A stretch of DNA of 21,280 nt from Scandinavium sp051650185 (GCF_051650185.1 NZ_JBOFIN010000154.1:1-21280), one strand, 5' to 3'. Positions 1 to 7,269 are shown, numbered from the stretch's first letter. The notes: generated from the sequence alone by a model not told the origin. Translations and numbers: made by a program.

Positions 1-2
1 GG

Positions 3-107
3 GCGACAGTGTTTAATTATATCGAGTGTGATTACAATCGCTGGCGTCGCCACAGTGCGTGCGGCGGTCTCAGCCCGGAACAATTCGAAAACCAGAATCT
101 CGCTTAG
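3..107 (+). CDS. IS3-family transposase OrfB, C-terminal fragment
   Basis: The frame starting at position 3 is open from the window edge to a TAG at 105-107 and encodes the last 34 residues of a transposase. The tail includes YIECDYNRWRRHS and then GGLSPEQFE. This is the conserved C-terminal end of IS3-family DDE integrases (the 'YN..R.H...GGLSP..FE' block). The DDE catalytic residues lie upstream of the window. Whether the full gene is intact cannot be seen. The family is clear; the exact element is not identified. Confidence 0.75.
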   Translation, partial: ATVFNYIECDYNRWRRHSACGGLSPEQFENQNLA

Positions 108-137
108 GGCTGTGTCCACATTACGTGGGTAGGATCA
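108..137 (+). repeat. Right terminal inverted repeat of the IS3-family element
   Basis: Read from the outside inwards on the minus strand, the end begins TGATCCTACCCACGTAATGT and continues GGACACAGCC. It starts with the TG dinucleotide typical of IS3-family termini and lies one base after the transposase stop. The outer boundary is taken as the CA at 136-137. The partner repeat is outside the window. Confidence 0.6.
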
Positions 138-203
138 AATTACCGACACCCTGAACCGTAAGCAGAGAGGATGGGAGGCCATTCAGAACGAATCTGGCGT
201 GAA

Positions 204-695
204 TCATGCTGTCACCCTGACATTCCAGCCATCGGTGAACTGAATGCTTCCGTCGCAATATTTCCAGGTGATTTTCTCGTAGCGTAACTCTACGGCTTCA
301 TTATGGTTGTGTTTTTCCATCGACTCGCATTTAACGTTATGCATGACGGGAGTTACGCCGACGATTTTTACATTTTCAAGGAACATGTTGAAATACTCTA
401 CTTCCTGCCCGGCATCGTTGATGCGAAACCATTTTATTTCTGCTGACTTCAATGTCTGACCAGTAGCTACAGCTCGATACAAATAGGGAGAAGACGAGTC
501 AAACTCTTTTTCAATAGTGAGCGGAGAGTGAATACGTGTGCCCGTGAGCTAGCCAGTGCTTCCGTCAGTGGGAATATGAAGCCCATGGCTGAATGAGAGC
601 ACTTCAATACTGCCTTCGCGGTCATGTACATCTACAGACCCTTTGATGTCCGCGCCGCCATCGTCCTTTAACCAGAGATAAGCTGGAATAGCCAT
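204..695 (-). pseudogene. Hcp-family type VI secretion tube protein, nonsense-mutated
   Basis: From an ATG at 693-695 (preceded by GAAGGA) the minus strand encodes a 163-codon protein typical of enterobacterial Hcp1-type proteins. It starts MAIPAYLWLKDDGGADIKGS and has the C-terminal blocks YLYRAVATGQTLKSAE, EYFNMFLENVKIV and VELRYEKITWKY. Hcp hexamers form the inner tube of the type VI secretion system and carry effectors. Codon 49 is TAG (549-551), in a position (TG-x-LTGTRIH) where I recall relatives having lysine, so a single AAG-to-TAG change explains it. No frameshift is visible. The upstream part would give a 48-residue stub. No other type VI gene is in view, so this is an orphan copy or an island remnant beside the IS3 end. 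Confidence 0.8.
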
Positions 696-849
696 TTTAT
701 TTGATCCTTCAAGTTTGAGATGTGCAAAAAAACACAGACACTATAAGGGCAAGAATGCTATCTTTCCATAAAAATACATATATATCATAGTGATAGATTT
801 CATTGTTTTATTTTCATGGCAAATGAAGTACGGACTGGGAAAATTGATG

Positions 850-880
850 TTGTTATGTAAATCGCTGTATTTGCTAATAT
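850..880 (+). promoter_or_regulatory. Candidate promoter for ynfC
   Basis: The AT-rich interval 696-912 separates the divergent Hcp pseudogene and ynfC. A TTGTTA (850-855) and a TAATAT (875-880), 19 bp apart, form a weak sigma-70-like pair about 30 bp upstream of the GTG start. The spacing is longer than ideal, so this is only a candidate. Confidence 0.25.
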
Positions 881-912
881 GATTGAGAAAATTCTCCATT
901 CAAGGATTCGGT

Positions 913-1623
913 GTGAAGAAACTGCTGTTCGTGATGCCGCTGCTCAGCGTGCTTACAGCCTGCGATAACGCGTCAGTGCCGGTGGCATTTACCCCGGAAA
1001 TGGCCAGCTTTTCGAATGAGTTCGATTTCGATCCGCTGCGCGGCCCGGTGAAAGATTTCAGCCAGACGTTGATGAACGAAAAGGGCGAAGTGACCAAACG
1101 CGTCAGCGCGAAGCTCTCAACGGAAGGGTGTTTTGATCTCATCGAACTGCACGACCTGGAGAACAACTCCGGGGCGACGCTGGTGCTGGACGCCAACTAT
1201 TATCTGGACGGCATGACTCAGGAAAAACGCATTTTGTTGCAGGGAAAATGCCAGCTAGCAGGCATGCCAGCGGCGGGACTGACCTGGGACACGGATGACA
1301 ACGGGTTTGTGGTGGCGGCCCATGGCAAAGCATTGACCGTAGATTATCACTACGACAAAGACGGATACCCCTTGGGTAAAACGTCAAAGGGCGATAACGA
1401 AACGCTGAAAATCATATCAACCCCTTCGAAAGATGAACGTAAAAAGCTCGATTACACAGCGATTAGCACGCTGAATGACAAAACTATCGGTAACGTGGCA
1501 CAAACCTGCGATTACGACAGGCATGATAATCCTGTGAGTTGCAGTCTGGAGATTGTGGATGACAGTGCAACCCCGCCGGTGAAGCAGCATTACACCATCA
1601 AAAACACGATTGAGTATTACTGA
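913..1623 (+). CDS. ynfC: YnfC family lipoprotein
   Basis: Predicted 236-residue lipoprotein, the same length as E. coli YnfC. It shares long stretches such as FTPEMASFSNEFDFDPLRGP and YTIKNT near the C-terminus. Function is unknown. The N-terminus MKKLLFVMPLLSVLTAC is a lipoprotein signal with lipobox LTAC and acylated Cys17. The +2 residue is Asp, which in enterobacteria usually means retention in the inner membrane. Start: there is no suitable ATG; GTG at 913 has AAGGA (902-906) six bases upstream and gives the family length. An in-frame TTG at 883 would add ten residues and lacks such a site. The gene ends tail to tail with speG, overlapping it by 7 bp. Confidence 0.92.
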   Translation: MKKLLFVMPLLSVLTACDNASVPVAFTPEMASFSNEFDFDPLRGPVKDFSQTLMNEKGEVTKRVSAKLSTEGCFDLIELHDLENNSGATLVLDANYYLDGMTQEKRILLQGKCQLAGMPAAGLTWDTDDNGFVVAAHGKALTVDYHYDKDGYPLGKTSKGDNETLKIISTPSKDERKKLDYTAISTLNDKTIGNVAQTCDYDRHDNPVSCSLEIVDDSATPPVKQHYTIKNTIEYY

Positions 1624-2177
1624 GCCGTCGGCTTCAGCAGGTTCTGTGCACCCGCTTTATGCTTGGGCAGATATTGATGCTGGAACAGGCACATACGAAT
1701 GGTGTTGCGGTATTCACCATTGATGAAAAACTCATGGATGAGTTCACCTTCAACCTGAAAACCGAGTTTGCGATAAATATGAATCGCTTTCTCGTTTTCC
1801 TTATCCACAATCAAATACAGCTTGTACAGGTTCAGCACCGTAAAGCCGTAATCCATCGCCAGCAGGGCGGCTCTTGAGGCCAGACCTTTCCCCTGAAATT
1901 CCGGGGAAATAATGATCTGAAATTCTGCGCGGCGATGAACATGGTTAATTTCCACCAGTTCGACCAGACCCGCTTTTTCGCCATCACATTCAATCACAAA
2001 GCGGCGTTCGCTCTGGTCGTGGATGTGTTTGTCGTAAAGATCGGAAAGCTCAACAAACGCTTCATACGGCTCTTCGAACCAGTAGCGCATGACGCTGGCG
2101 TTGTTGTCGAGTTGGTGAACAAAGCGCAAATCCTCGCGTTCGAGCGGGCGCAGCTTAATGGCATAAGCATCGGCCAT
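1617..2177 (-). CDS. speG: Spermidine N1-acetyltransferase
   Basis: GNAT-family enzyme that transfers acetyl from acetyl-CoA to spermidine (and spermine), detoxifying excess polyamine in the cytosol. The 186-residue product matches E. coli SpeG closely, including LRPLEREDLRFVHQLDNNAS, the acidic polyamine-binding area around residues 30-55, and the acetyl-CoA loop FQGKGLAS (94-101). Tyr135 in IHIYRKLGF corresponds to the conserved GNAT general-acid tyrosine. Start ATG at 2177 has AAAGGA six bases upstream; the longer in-frame extension to 2231 runs into the ynfB terminator and is not supported. The gene follows ynfB on the same strand but a strong hairpin lies between them. Confidence 0.96.
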   Translation of the reverse strand: MADAYAIKLRPLEREDLRFVHQLDNNASVMRYWFEEPYEAFVELSDLYDKHIHDQSERRFVIECDGEKAGLVELVEINHVHRRAEFQIIISPEFQGKGLASRAALLAMDYGFTVLNLYKLYLIVDKENEKAIHIYRKLGFQVEGELIHEFFINGEYRNTIRMCLFQHQYLPKHKAGAQNLLKPTAQ

Positions 2178-2206
2178 GTGATGTCCTTTTGTGAGCATTG
2201 AGTGCA

Positions 2207-2233
2207 GAAAAGAAAGGGTGCTCGCAAGCACCC
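2207..2233 (-). terminator. Rho-independent terminator after ynfB
   Basis: On the minus strand a perfect 7-bp stem GGGTGCT/AGCACCC (2216-2233) with loop TGCG is followed by TTTCTTTT. It starts 8 bases after the ynfB stop and ends about 30 bases before the speG start. It should separate ynfB from speG transcription. Confidence 0.85.
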
Positions 2234-2240
2234 TCAGGGA

Positions 2241-2582
2241 TTACGGTGCGATGGGGCGACCGGTGTTGCGATCGAGGCAGCGCAGGGTGTTGGGTTCCCA
2301 GTACGCGTTCAGATTGGCGCTTTGTTCGCACTTGTCGCGCGTATCAAAGGCGACGTCTGTTTTGTCCCACTCTTTCTCTGCTCGGGTATTCACTTTCTGA
2401 CGCAGGGAACGGGTATCGTTCCACTGTTCCTTGTCCATCGCAGCATTCTGTTTGCTCTGTGCGCTATCACCAGACTCAATGATCAGTTTGCTGGTCTCGG
2501 CAGTTGCCGTGGCGGTGTACACGACGGCACTCAATGCCAGCATCGCCGTGAGACACAGGCGTTTGCTTAAAGTCACTTTCAT
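2241..2582 (-). CDS. ynfB: YnfB, exported DUF1283/UPF0482 protein
   Basis: 113-residue protein of unknown function, the same length as E. coli YnfB. It shares IESGDSAQS, KEQWNDTR, LRQKVN and the C-terminal block DKCEQSANLNAYWEPNTLRC. Residues 1-28 form a Sec signal peptide (basic MKVTLSKR, hydrophobic core, cleavage after TATA), so the mature protein should be periplasmic; it has two cysteines that could pair. Start ATG at 2582 has AAGGA seven bases upstream; the track's upstream TTG extension has no support. A strong terminator follows directly. Confidence 0.95.
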   Translation of the reverse strand: MKVTLSKRLCLTAMLALSAVVYTATATAETSKLIIESGDSAQSKQNAAMDKEQWNDTRSLRQKVNTRAEKEWDKTDVAFDTRDKCEQSANLNAYWEPNTLRCLDRNTGRPIAP

Positions 2583-2616
2583 GGCTGTTTCCTTACAGGA
2601 TAAAAACGGTAAACCC

Positions 2617-2643
2617 ACAGGAGAAGTTTACTACAACTCCTGT
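2617..2643. repeat. Inverted repeat upstream of ynfB
   Basis: ACAGGAG (2617-2623) and CTCCTGT (2637-2643) form a perfect 7-bp inverted repeat with a 13-bp spacer, 35-61 bases upstream of the ynfB start. It could be an operator or a 5' leader hairpin. No matching regulator is recognised. Confidence 0.35.
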
Positions 2644-2704
2644 ACAGGGAATACCCGCGCAGCGGCGTAAAATCTCAACCATGTGACAATCAGAAATGAA
2701 AAAG

Positions 2705-2732
2705 AAGGGCGCTCAACTGACGTCGCTGAGCG
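2705..2732 (-). terminator. Possible terminator overlapping the end of the 71-residue gene
   Basis: On the minus strand CGCTCA/TGAGCG arms (2710-2715 and 2727-2732) with an 11-base loop are followed by CCCTTCTTTTT. The stem is short and overlaps the final codons at 2713-2730. A weak but plausible intrinsic terminator. Confidence 0.4.
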
Positions 2733-2928
2733 ATGATTTGTACATCCGAACCGCTTCGTTCACATCTTTGGTTTTGACGAAGGTAATTTTCGCCCCGTTA
2801 CTGTAGATGTCGTAGCCGTCCTGATTAAATCGGAACACCAGGGTATTTCCGCGAAAGCGAATCACCTTATCTTTCACGCCGATCCCCTGGCGGCGCAACA
2901 CAACCGTTGCCATTCTGTCGATACCCAT
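2713..2928 (-). CDS. Uncharacterised small basic protein (71 residues)
   Basis: Not recognised. It encodes 71 residues with no cysteine, no signal peptide and no membrane segment, so it is probably cytosolic. The composition is basic and beta-rich (VIRFRGNTLVFRFNQDGYDI, then ITFVKTKDVNEAVRMYK), with an LRRQGIGVKDK segment near the N-terminus. The final 20 residues look helical. Start ATG at 2928 has GAGGTG about nine bases upstream; a second ATG at 2913 is possible. It lies between ynfB and ynfA, divergent from ynfA. The good start signal and a terminator-like hairpin at its end support a real gene. Confidence 0.6.
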   Translation of the reverse strand: MGIDRMATVVLRRQGIGVKDKVIRFRGNTLVFRFNQDGYDIYSNGAKITFVKTKDVNEAVRMYKSSLSDVS

Positions 2929-3037
2929 AATCCTGCACCTCAATGGCCGTGAGTCTGTGAGAGAAAGCGATTTTCCCTTTATTCAGATTAATTTATCCTT
3001 AAGGTCTTTGCAGACATTGATCCGAAAATAAACGTTT

Positions 3038-3364
3038 ATGTTAAAAACAAGTTTGCTGTTCTTTGCGACAGCACTGTGCGAAATCATCGGCTGTTATCTG
3101 CCATGGCTGTGGCTGAAACGCGGTGCAACGGCATGGTTATTACTGCCAGCAGGGCTTTCGCTGGCGCTGTTTGTCTGGCTGTTGACGCTGCATCCGGCGG
3201 CGAGTGGCCGAGTTTATGCTGCCTATGGCGGGGTTTATGTATTTACCGCGCTGCTGTGGTTACGCTTTGTCGATGGCGTTCGATTGAGCCATTACGACTG
3301 GGCCGGGGCCGTCATCGCGCTATGCGGCATGATGATTATTGTGGCGGGATGGGGACGGGTCTGA
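3038..3364 (+). CDS. ynfA: YnfA, small multidrug-resistance-like membrane protein (UPF0060)
   Basis: 108-residue inner-membrane protein, the same length as E. coli YnfA and nearly identical in LLFFATALCEIIGCYLPWLW and LHPAASGRVYAAYGGVYVFT. Four hydrophobic helices can be drawn (about 4-24, 33-51, 60-79 and 86-105), as in the SMR superfamily. E. coli and Shigella YnfA have been reported as an SMR-type efflux protein; the substrate here is inferred. Glu15 in the first helix occupies the position of the essential SMR glutamate. The ATG at 3038 has only a poor upstream purine tract. Confidence 0.93.
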   Translation: MLKTSLLFFATALCEIIGCYLPWLWLKRGATAWLLLPAGLSLALFVWLLTLHPAASGRVYAAYGGVYVFTALLWLRFVDGVRLSHYDWAGAVIALCGMMIIVAGWGRV

Positions 3365-3368
3365 CGTT

Positions 3369-3395
3369 TGACGGTGATCTGAATCAGGACCGTCA
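3369..3395 (+). other. Hairpin just after ynfA
   Basis: TGACGGT and ACCGTCA form a perfect 7-bp stem with a 13-base loop 5 bases after the ynfA stop. No uridine tract follows, so it is at most a weak or factor-assisted transcript end. Confidence 0.25.
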
Positions 3396-3449
3396 GGTAA
3401 TGAAAATGTTTCTAAACTGTGATCGTTAAGCGCTTTCTTGCCTGGTCTC

Positions 3450-3462
3450 CTTGTATGGTAGT
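3450..3462 (+). promoter_or_regulatory. Predicted RspR (YdfH) operator, site 1
   Basis: The 13-mer CTTGTATGGTAGT lies 75 bp upstream of the ATG of the MFS transporter gene. The identical 13-mer, in the same orientation relative to the downstream gene, lies before rspA and ydfI. It should be bound by the FadR/GntR-type regulator encoded at 10306-10992. The flanks of the three sites differ, so the match is not a recent duplication of the region. Confidence 0.6.
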
Positions 3463-3537
3463 CGTCCGGGTTTATAGAGTGTGCCTCAGCGCTGCGGCTG
3501 ATGGCGCATTTCTCTAATAATCTGACCCGGAGTGTTT

Positions 3538-4821
3538 ATGGCAACGAATGTGGTGGAAGAGGCGGCGTTGAGCAAACCCGCCAGAATAAAAACGATTCAG
3601 ACGGTCACGCTAAGCTTGTTGTTTATCGCCGGTATCGTGAATTTCCTCGACAGATCCTCACTGAGCGTCGCCGGAGAGGCCATTCGCGGCGAACTTGGCC
3701 TCTCGGCCACTGAATTTGGCGTCTTACTTTCCGCGTTTTCACTTTCTTATGGATTATCGCAACTGCCTGCTGGGATCCTGCTCGACCGCTTTGGCCCGCG
3801 AGTGGTGCTGGGCGCTGGGCTGATTTTCTGGTCTGCGATGCAGGCGGTAACCGGCATGGTGAACTCCTTCTCCCATTTTATTTTGCTGCGAATTGGTCTT
3901 GGGATCGGTGAGGCGCCATTTATGCCTGCCGGCGTGAAATCCATTACCGACTGGTACGTGCAAAAAGAGCGTGGCACTGCGCTAGGCATCTTTAACTCCT
4001 CAACGGTGATCGGTCAGGCAATTGCGCCCCCCGCGCTGGTGGTGATGCAGTTGGCCTGGGGCTGGCGCACCATGTTTGTGGTGATTGGCCTGGCGGGGAT
4101 TCTGGTCGGCATTTGCTGGAATGTCTGGTATCGCAACCGGGCGCAGTTTTGCCTGACTGAGACGGAACGCGAATATCTCTCGGCCCCGGTTGCCGCAAAG
4201 CCAAAGCTGGCCTTCAGCGAGTGGCTGGCATTATTTAAGAAACGCACCACCTGGGGCATGATCCTTGGTTTCTCTGGCGTGAACTATACCGGCTGGCTTT
4301 ATATCGCCTGGCTGCCGGGTTACCTGCAGGCAGAGCAGGGCTTCAGCCTGGCGAAAACGGGCTGGGTGGCAGCGATCCCTTTTCTGGCTGCGGCTGTTGG
4401 CATGTGGACTAACGGTTTTATCGTCGATGCGCTCGCTCGTCGAGGCTATGATCTGGCGAAAACTCGCAAGACAGCGATTGTTCTTGGCCTGACGTTCTCT
4501 GCGCTTGGCACATTATTGGTCGTGCAATCGTCCACGCCGACACAAGCCGTGGCGTTCATTTCGATGGCGCTGTTTTGCGTGCATTTTGCCGGAACCTCGG
4601 CCTGGGGGCTGGTGCAGGTCATGGTGTCAGAAACAAAAGTGGCTTCCGTGGCGGCAATCCAGAACTTTGGTAGCTTTGTGTTTGCCTCGTTTGCGCCCAT
4701 CGTGACGGGCTGGGTTGTTGATACCACTCACTCCTTCAATCTGGCGCTGGTCATTGCCGCCTGCGTCACCTTTGCTGGCGCGTTGAGCTACTTCTTCATC
4801 GTTAAAGATCGCATCAACTAA
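3538..4821 (+). CDS. MFS transporter, anion:cation symporter (sugar-acid) family
   Basis: 427-residue major facilitator protein with about 12 hydrophobic helices. It most resembles the ACS family (hexuronate, glucarate and galactonate permeases): NFLDRSSLSVAGEAIRGELG in the first helix and loop, LLDRFGPR in the loop between helices 2 and 3, and RIGLGIGEAPFMPAG in helix 4. It should import a sugar acid with protons across the inner membrane. Start: ATG at 3538 with GGAG five bases upstream; an overlapping GTG at 3532 would destroy the spacing. It lies before rspA and shares its predicted operator, so it probably brings in the substrate for the RspA/RspB/YdfI enzymes. I do not recall this gene at this locus in E. 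coli K-12. The substrate is inferred. Confidence 0.88.
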   Translation: MATNVVEEAALSKPARIKTIQTVTLSLLFIAGIVNFLDRSSLSVAGEAIRGELGLSATEFGVLLSAFSLSYGLSQLPAGILLDRFGPRVVLGAGLIFWSAMQAVTGMVNSFSHFILLRIGLGIGEAPFMPAGVKSITDWYVQKERGTALGIFNSSTVIGQAIAPPALVVMQLAWGWRTMFVVIGLAGILVGICWNVWYRNRAQFCLTETEREYLSAPVAAKPKLAFSEWLALFKKRTTWGMILGFSGVNYTGWLYIAWLPGYLQAEQGFSLAKTGWVAAIPFLAAAVGMWTNGFIVDALARRGYDLAKTRKTAIVLGLTFSALGTLLVVQSSTPTQAVAFISMALFCVHFAGTSAWGLVQVMVSETKVASVAAIQNFGSFVFASFAPIVTGWVVDTTHSFNLALVIAACVTFAGALSYFFIVKDRIN

Positions 4822-4842
4822 CTCCTTCCTCCCTTCTCTTTG

Positions 4843-4865
4843 ACCTGGCAGTTTTGCTGCCAGGT
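4843..4865 (+). terminator. Terminator-like hairpin after the MFS gene
   Basis: ACCTGGCAG and CTGCCAGGT form a perfect 9-bp stem with loop TTTTG, 22 bases after the stop codon. The downstream tract TATCTCTC is only moderately T-rich. It likely separates the MFS gene from rspA, which has its own operator. Confidence 0.6.
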
Positions 4866-4908
4866 TATCTCTCACATTTTTGTGATCCACTGTGACTTTT
4901 TTGATAAC

Positions 4909-4925
4909 TATACTTGTATGGTAGT
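4909..4925 (+). promoter_or_regulatory. rspA promoter region with predicted RspR operator, site 2
   Basis: CTTGTATGGTAGT occupies 4913-4925, 49 bp before the rspA ATG. A TATACT (4909-4914) overlaps its left edge and could be the -10 hexamer, giving a start near 4921 and an operator placed to repress. ACTATAC to the left and GTATGGTAGT to the right make the site an imperfect dyad. No good -35 is seen. A TGTGA at 4881-4885 could be half of a CRP site but the other half is poor. Confidence 0.55.
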
Positions 4926-4974
4926 TACAGGTTTGCGTATATATCCCCACCAACACAGAGAGCAGGGAACGAAA

Positions 4975-6189
4975 ATGAAGATTGTTGCAGCAGAAGTGTT
5001 TGTCACATGTCCGGGGCGTAACTTTGTGACCCTGAAAATTACAACCGACGACGGGATCGTTGGGCTTGGCGATGCCACCCTCAATGGACGTGAGCTTTCC
5101 GTTGCGTCTTATCTGAAAGATCACTTGTGCCCACAGCTGATTGGCCGCGACGCCCATCGAATCGAAGATATCTGGCAGTTTTTCTACAAAGGTGCGTACT
5201 GGCGTCGTGGGCCGGTGACGATGTCTGCTATATCGGCTGTTGATATGGCGTTATGGGATATCAAAGCGAAAGCTGCCGGAATGCCGCTTTATCAACTGCT
5301 GGGCGGCGCTTCCCGTGAGGGCGTAATGGTGTATTGCCACACCACCGGCCACTCCATTGATGAGGTGCTCGACGATTACGCGCGCCACAAAGAGATGGGC
5401 TTTAAAGCCATTCGCGTGCAGTGCGGCGTGCCGGGCATGAAAACCACTTATGGCATGGCGAAAGGCAAGGGCCTGGCGTATGAACCCGCAACCAAGGGCC
5501 AGTGGCCGGAAGAGCAGTTATGGTCCACGGAGAAATACCTCGACTTTACGCCGAAGCTGTTCGAGGCCGTGCGTGAAAAGTTCGGGTTTAACGAACATTT
5601 GCTGCACGACATGCACCACCGCCTGACGCCGATTGAAGCCGCGCGCTTCGGCAAAAGCATCGAGCAATACCGCATGTTCTGGATGGAAGATCCGACGCCT
5701 GCGGAAAACCAGGAATGCTTCCGCCTGATTCGCCAGCATACCGTCACGCCCATTGCGGTGGGTGAAGTCTTCAACAGCATCTGGGACTGCAAGAAGCTTA
5801 TCGAAGAGCAGCTCATCGATTATATCCGCACCACCATTACGCACGCAGGCGGGATCACCGGGATGCGTCGTATCGCAGATTTTGCATCACTTTATCAGGT
5901 TCGTACGGGGTCACATGGCCCGTCTGACCTGTCACCGATTTGTCACGCCGCGGCGCTGCATTTTGACCTGTGGGTGCCTAACTTCGGCGTGCAGGAATAT
6001 ATGGGCTACTCCGAACAAATGCTCGAAGTGTTCCCACACAGCTGGACGTTTGACAACGGCTACATGCATCCAGGCGATAAACCGGGGCTGGGCATCGAGT
6101 TTGACGAGAAGCTCGCCGCAAAATATCCCTACGATCCGGCCTACCTTCCGGTCGCTCGCCTCGAAGACGGCACGCTGTGGAACTGGTAA
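4975..6189 (+). CDS. rspA: RspA, mannonate dehydratase family (enolase superfamily)
   Basis: 404-residue enzyme, the same length as E. coli RspA and nearly identical over most of it. ManD-family enzymes remove water from D-mannonate (and sometimes D-gluconate) to give 2-keto-3-deoxygluconate; RspA-type members are known as low-efficiency catalysts. Metal ligands fit Asp212, Glu238 and Glu264 (HDMHHR, FWMEDPTP, VGEVF). Arg147, Tyr159 and His214 fit the family's catalytic residues, and GSHGPSD (312-318) is the conserved late motif. Start ATG at 4975 has AGGGA six bases upstream; upstream in-frame sequence to 4840 covers the promoter. rspB follows after 11 bp. The name 'starvation sensing protein' comes from old overexpression work on homoserine lactone. 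Confidence 0.96.
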   Translation: MKIVAAEVFVTCPGRNFVTLKITTDDGIVGLGDATLNGRELSVASYLKDHLCPQLIGRDAHRIEDIWQFFYKGAYWRRGPVTMSAISAVDMALWDIKAKAAGMPLYQLLGGASREGVMVYCHTTGHSIDEVLDDYARHKEMGFKAIRVQCGVPGMKTTYGMAKGKGLAYEPATKGQWPEEQLWSTEKYLDFTPKLFEAVREKFGFNEHLLHDMHHRLTPIEAARFGKSIEQYRMFWMEDPTPAENQECFRLIRQHTVTPIAVGEVFNSIWDCKKLIEEQLIDYIRTTITHAGGITGMRRIADFASLYQVRTGSHGPSDLSPICHAAALHFDLWVPNFGVQEYMGYSEQMLEVFPHSWTFDNGYMHPGDKPGLGIEFDEKLAAKYPYDPAYLPVARLEDGTLWNW

Positions 6190-6200
6190 GGAGCATTGAG

Positions 6201-7220
6201 ATGAAAAGTATCGTTATTCGTCAACCGAACGAATTAGTGATTGAAGAACGTGATGTACCCAATCCCGCAGCGGGCGAGGTGAGAGTCAAAGTGAAGCTGG
6301 CAGGAATTTGCGGTTCCGACAGTCACATTTATCGCGGTCATAACCCCTTTGCGAAATACCCGCGTGTGATTGGCCACGAGTTTTTTGGCCTGATCGATGC
6401 TGTGGGCGAGGGCGTCAGCGCAGAGCGAATCGGCCAGCGTGTCAGCGTGGACCCGGTAATCAGCTGCGGGCATTGCTATCCGTGCTCCATCGGCAAGCCC
6501 AACGTTTGTACTTCACTGGTGGTGCTGGGCGTGCATCGTGATGGCGGCTTCAGTGAATACGCCGTTGTGCCTGAACGCAATGCCTGGGCGATCCCGGACA
6601 GCATTCAGGATCAACACGCGGTGATGATCGAACCCTTCACGATAGCGGCGAATGTCACCGGACAGGTGAGTCCGACAGAACAAGATGTGGCGCTGGTGTA
6701 TGGCGCAGGCCCGATGGGGCTCGTCACCGTTCAGGCCCTGAAAGGGGTTTATAAAGTGAAGCAGGTCATCGTGGTGGATCGCATTCCAGAGCGCTTGATG
6801 ATGGCGGAACGCAGCGGTGCAGACTGGACTATCAACAACAGTGAATTTTCGCTACCGGATATGCTGGCGGAGAAGGGCATTAAACCCACGCTTATCGTCG
6901 ATGCAGCCTGCCACCCGACCATTTTGCAGGAGGCCATCACCCTGGCTTCTCCGGCTGCCCGAATTGTGTTGATGGGGTTCTCCGGCGATCCCTCTTCAGT
7001 CATTCAGCAGGGAATAACCGGCAAGGAGTTGAGTATTTTCTCTTCACGTCTGAATGCCCATAAGTTCCCGGTCGTGATCGACTGGCTGAAAAACGGGCTT
7101 GTCGATCCGGAAAAACTGGTCACTCACGAGTTCGATTATCGGGACGTGACCGACGCCATTACGCTTTTTGAGAAAGATCAGAAGCGCTGCTGCAAGTTTC
7201 TGCTGACCTTTGCAAAATAA
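6201..7220 (+). CDS. rspB: RspB, zinc-dependent medium-chain dehydrogenase (probable L-gulonate 5-dehydrogenase)
   Basis: 339-residue member of the medium-chain alcohol/polyol dehydrogenase family, same length as E. coli RspB. Catalytic zinc ligands are Cys37, His59 and Glu60 (GICGSDSHIYRGH, IGHEFFG). The structural zinc lobe is Cys89, Cys92, Cys95 and Cys103. The NAD-binding Rossmann motif GAGPMG is at 168-173. Studies of homologous clusters assign oxidation of L-gulonate to D-fructuronate; the assignment here is by homology. Its AAGGAG site overlaps the rspA stop codon, and ATG at 6201 follows after seven bases, so it is co-transcribed with rspA. Confidence 0.93.
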   Translation: MKSIVIRQPNELVIEERDVPNPAAGEVRVKVKLAGICGSDSHIYRGHNPFAKYPRVIGHEFFGLIDAVGEGVSAERIGQRVSVDPVISCGHCYPCSIGKPNVCTSLVVLGVHRDGGFSEYAVVPERNAWAIPDSIQDQHAVMIEPFTIAANVTGQVSPTEQDVALVYGAGPMGLVTVQALKGVYKVKQVIVVDRIPERLMMAERSGADWTINNSEFSLPDMLAEKGIKPTLIVDAACHPTILQEAITLASPAARIVLMGFSGDPSSVIQQGITGKELSIFSSRLNAHKFPVVIDWLKNGLVDPEKLVTHEFDYRDVTDAITLFEKDQKRCCKFLLTFAK

Positions 7221-7269
7221 TAAAACAGACGCGAGTTGAGTTGTCCGCACTTTATTCAGAGACAAGATT

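Larger units (their letters stand above)
1..137 (+). mobile_element. Right end of an IS3-family insertion sequence (partial)
   Basis: The window opens inside an insertion sequence. It contains the last codons of an OrfB-type transposase (to 107) followed by a terminal inverted repeat ending at 137. The left end lies outside the window, so neither element length nor target duplication can be assessed. It sits directly downstream of a broken Hcp gene on the opposite strand. Confidence 0.75.

Noticed and set aside
2202..2570. Plus-strand frames opposite ynfB
   Set aside because: ynfB matches a known family on the minus strand and is followed by its own terminator.
4627..5157. Long minus-strand frame of 176 codons across the MFS end and rspA start
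   Set aside because: It is antisense to two well-supported genes, has no ribosome site of note and no recognisable family.
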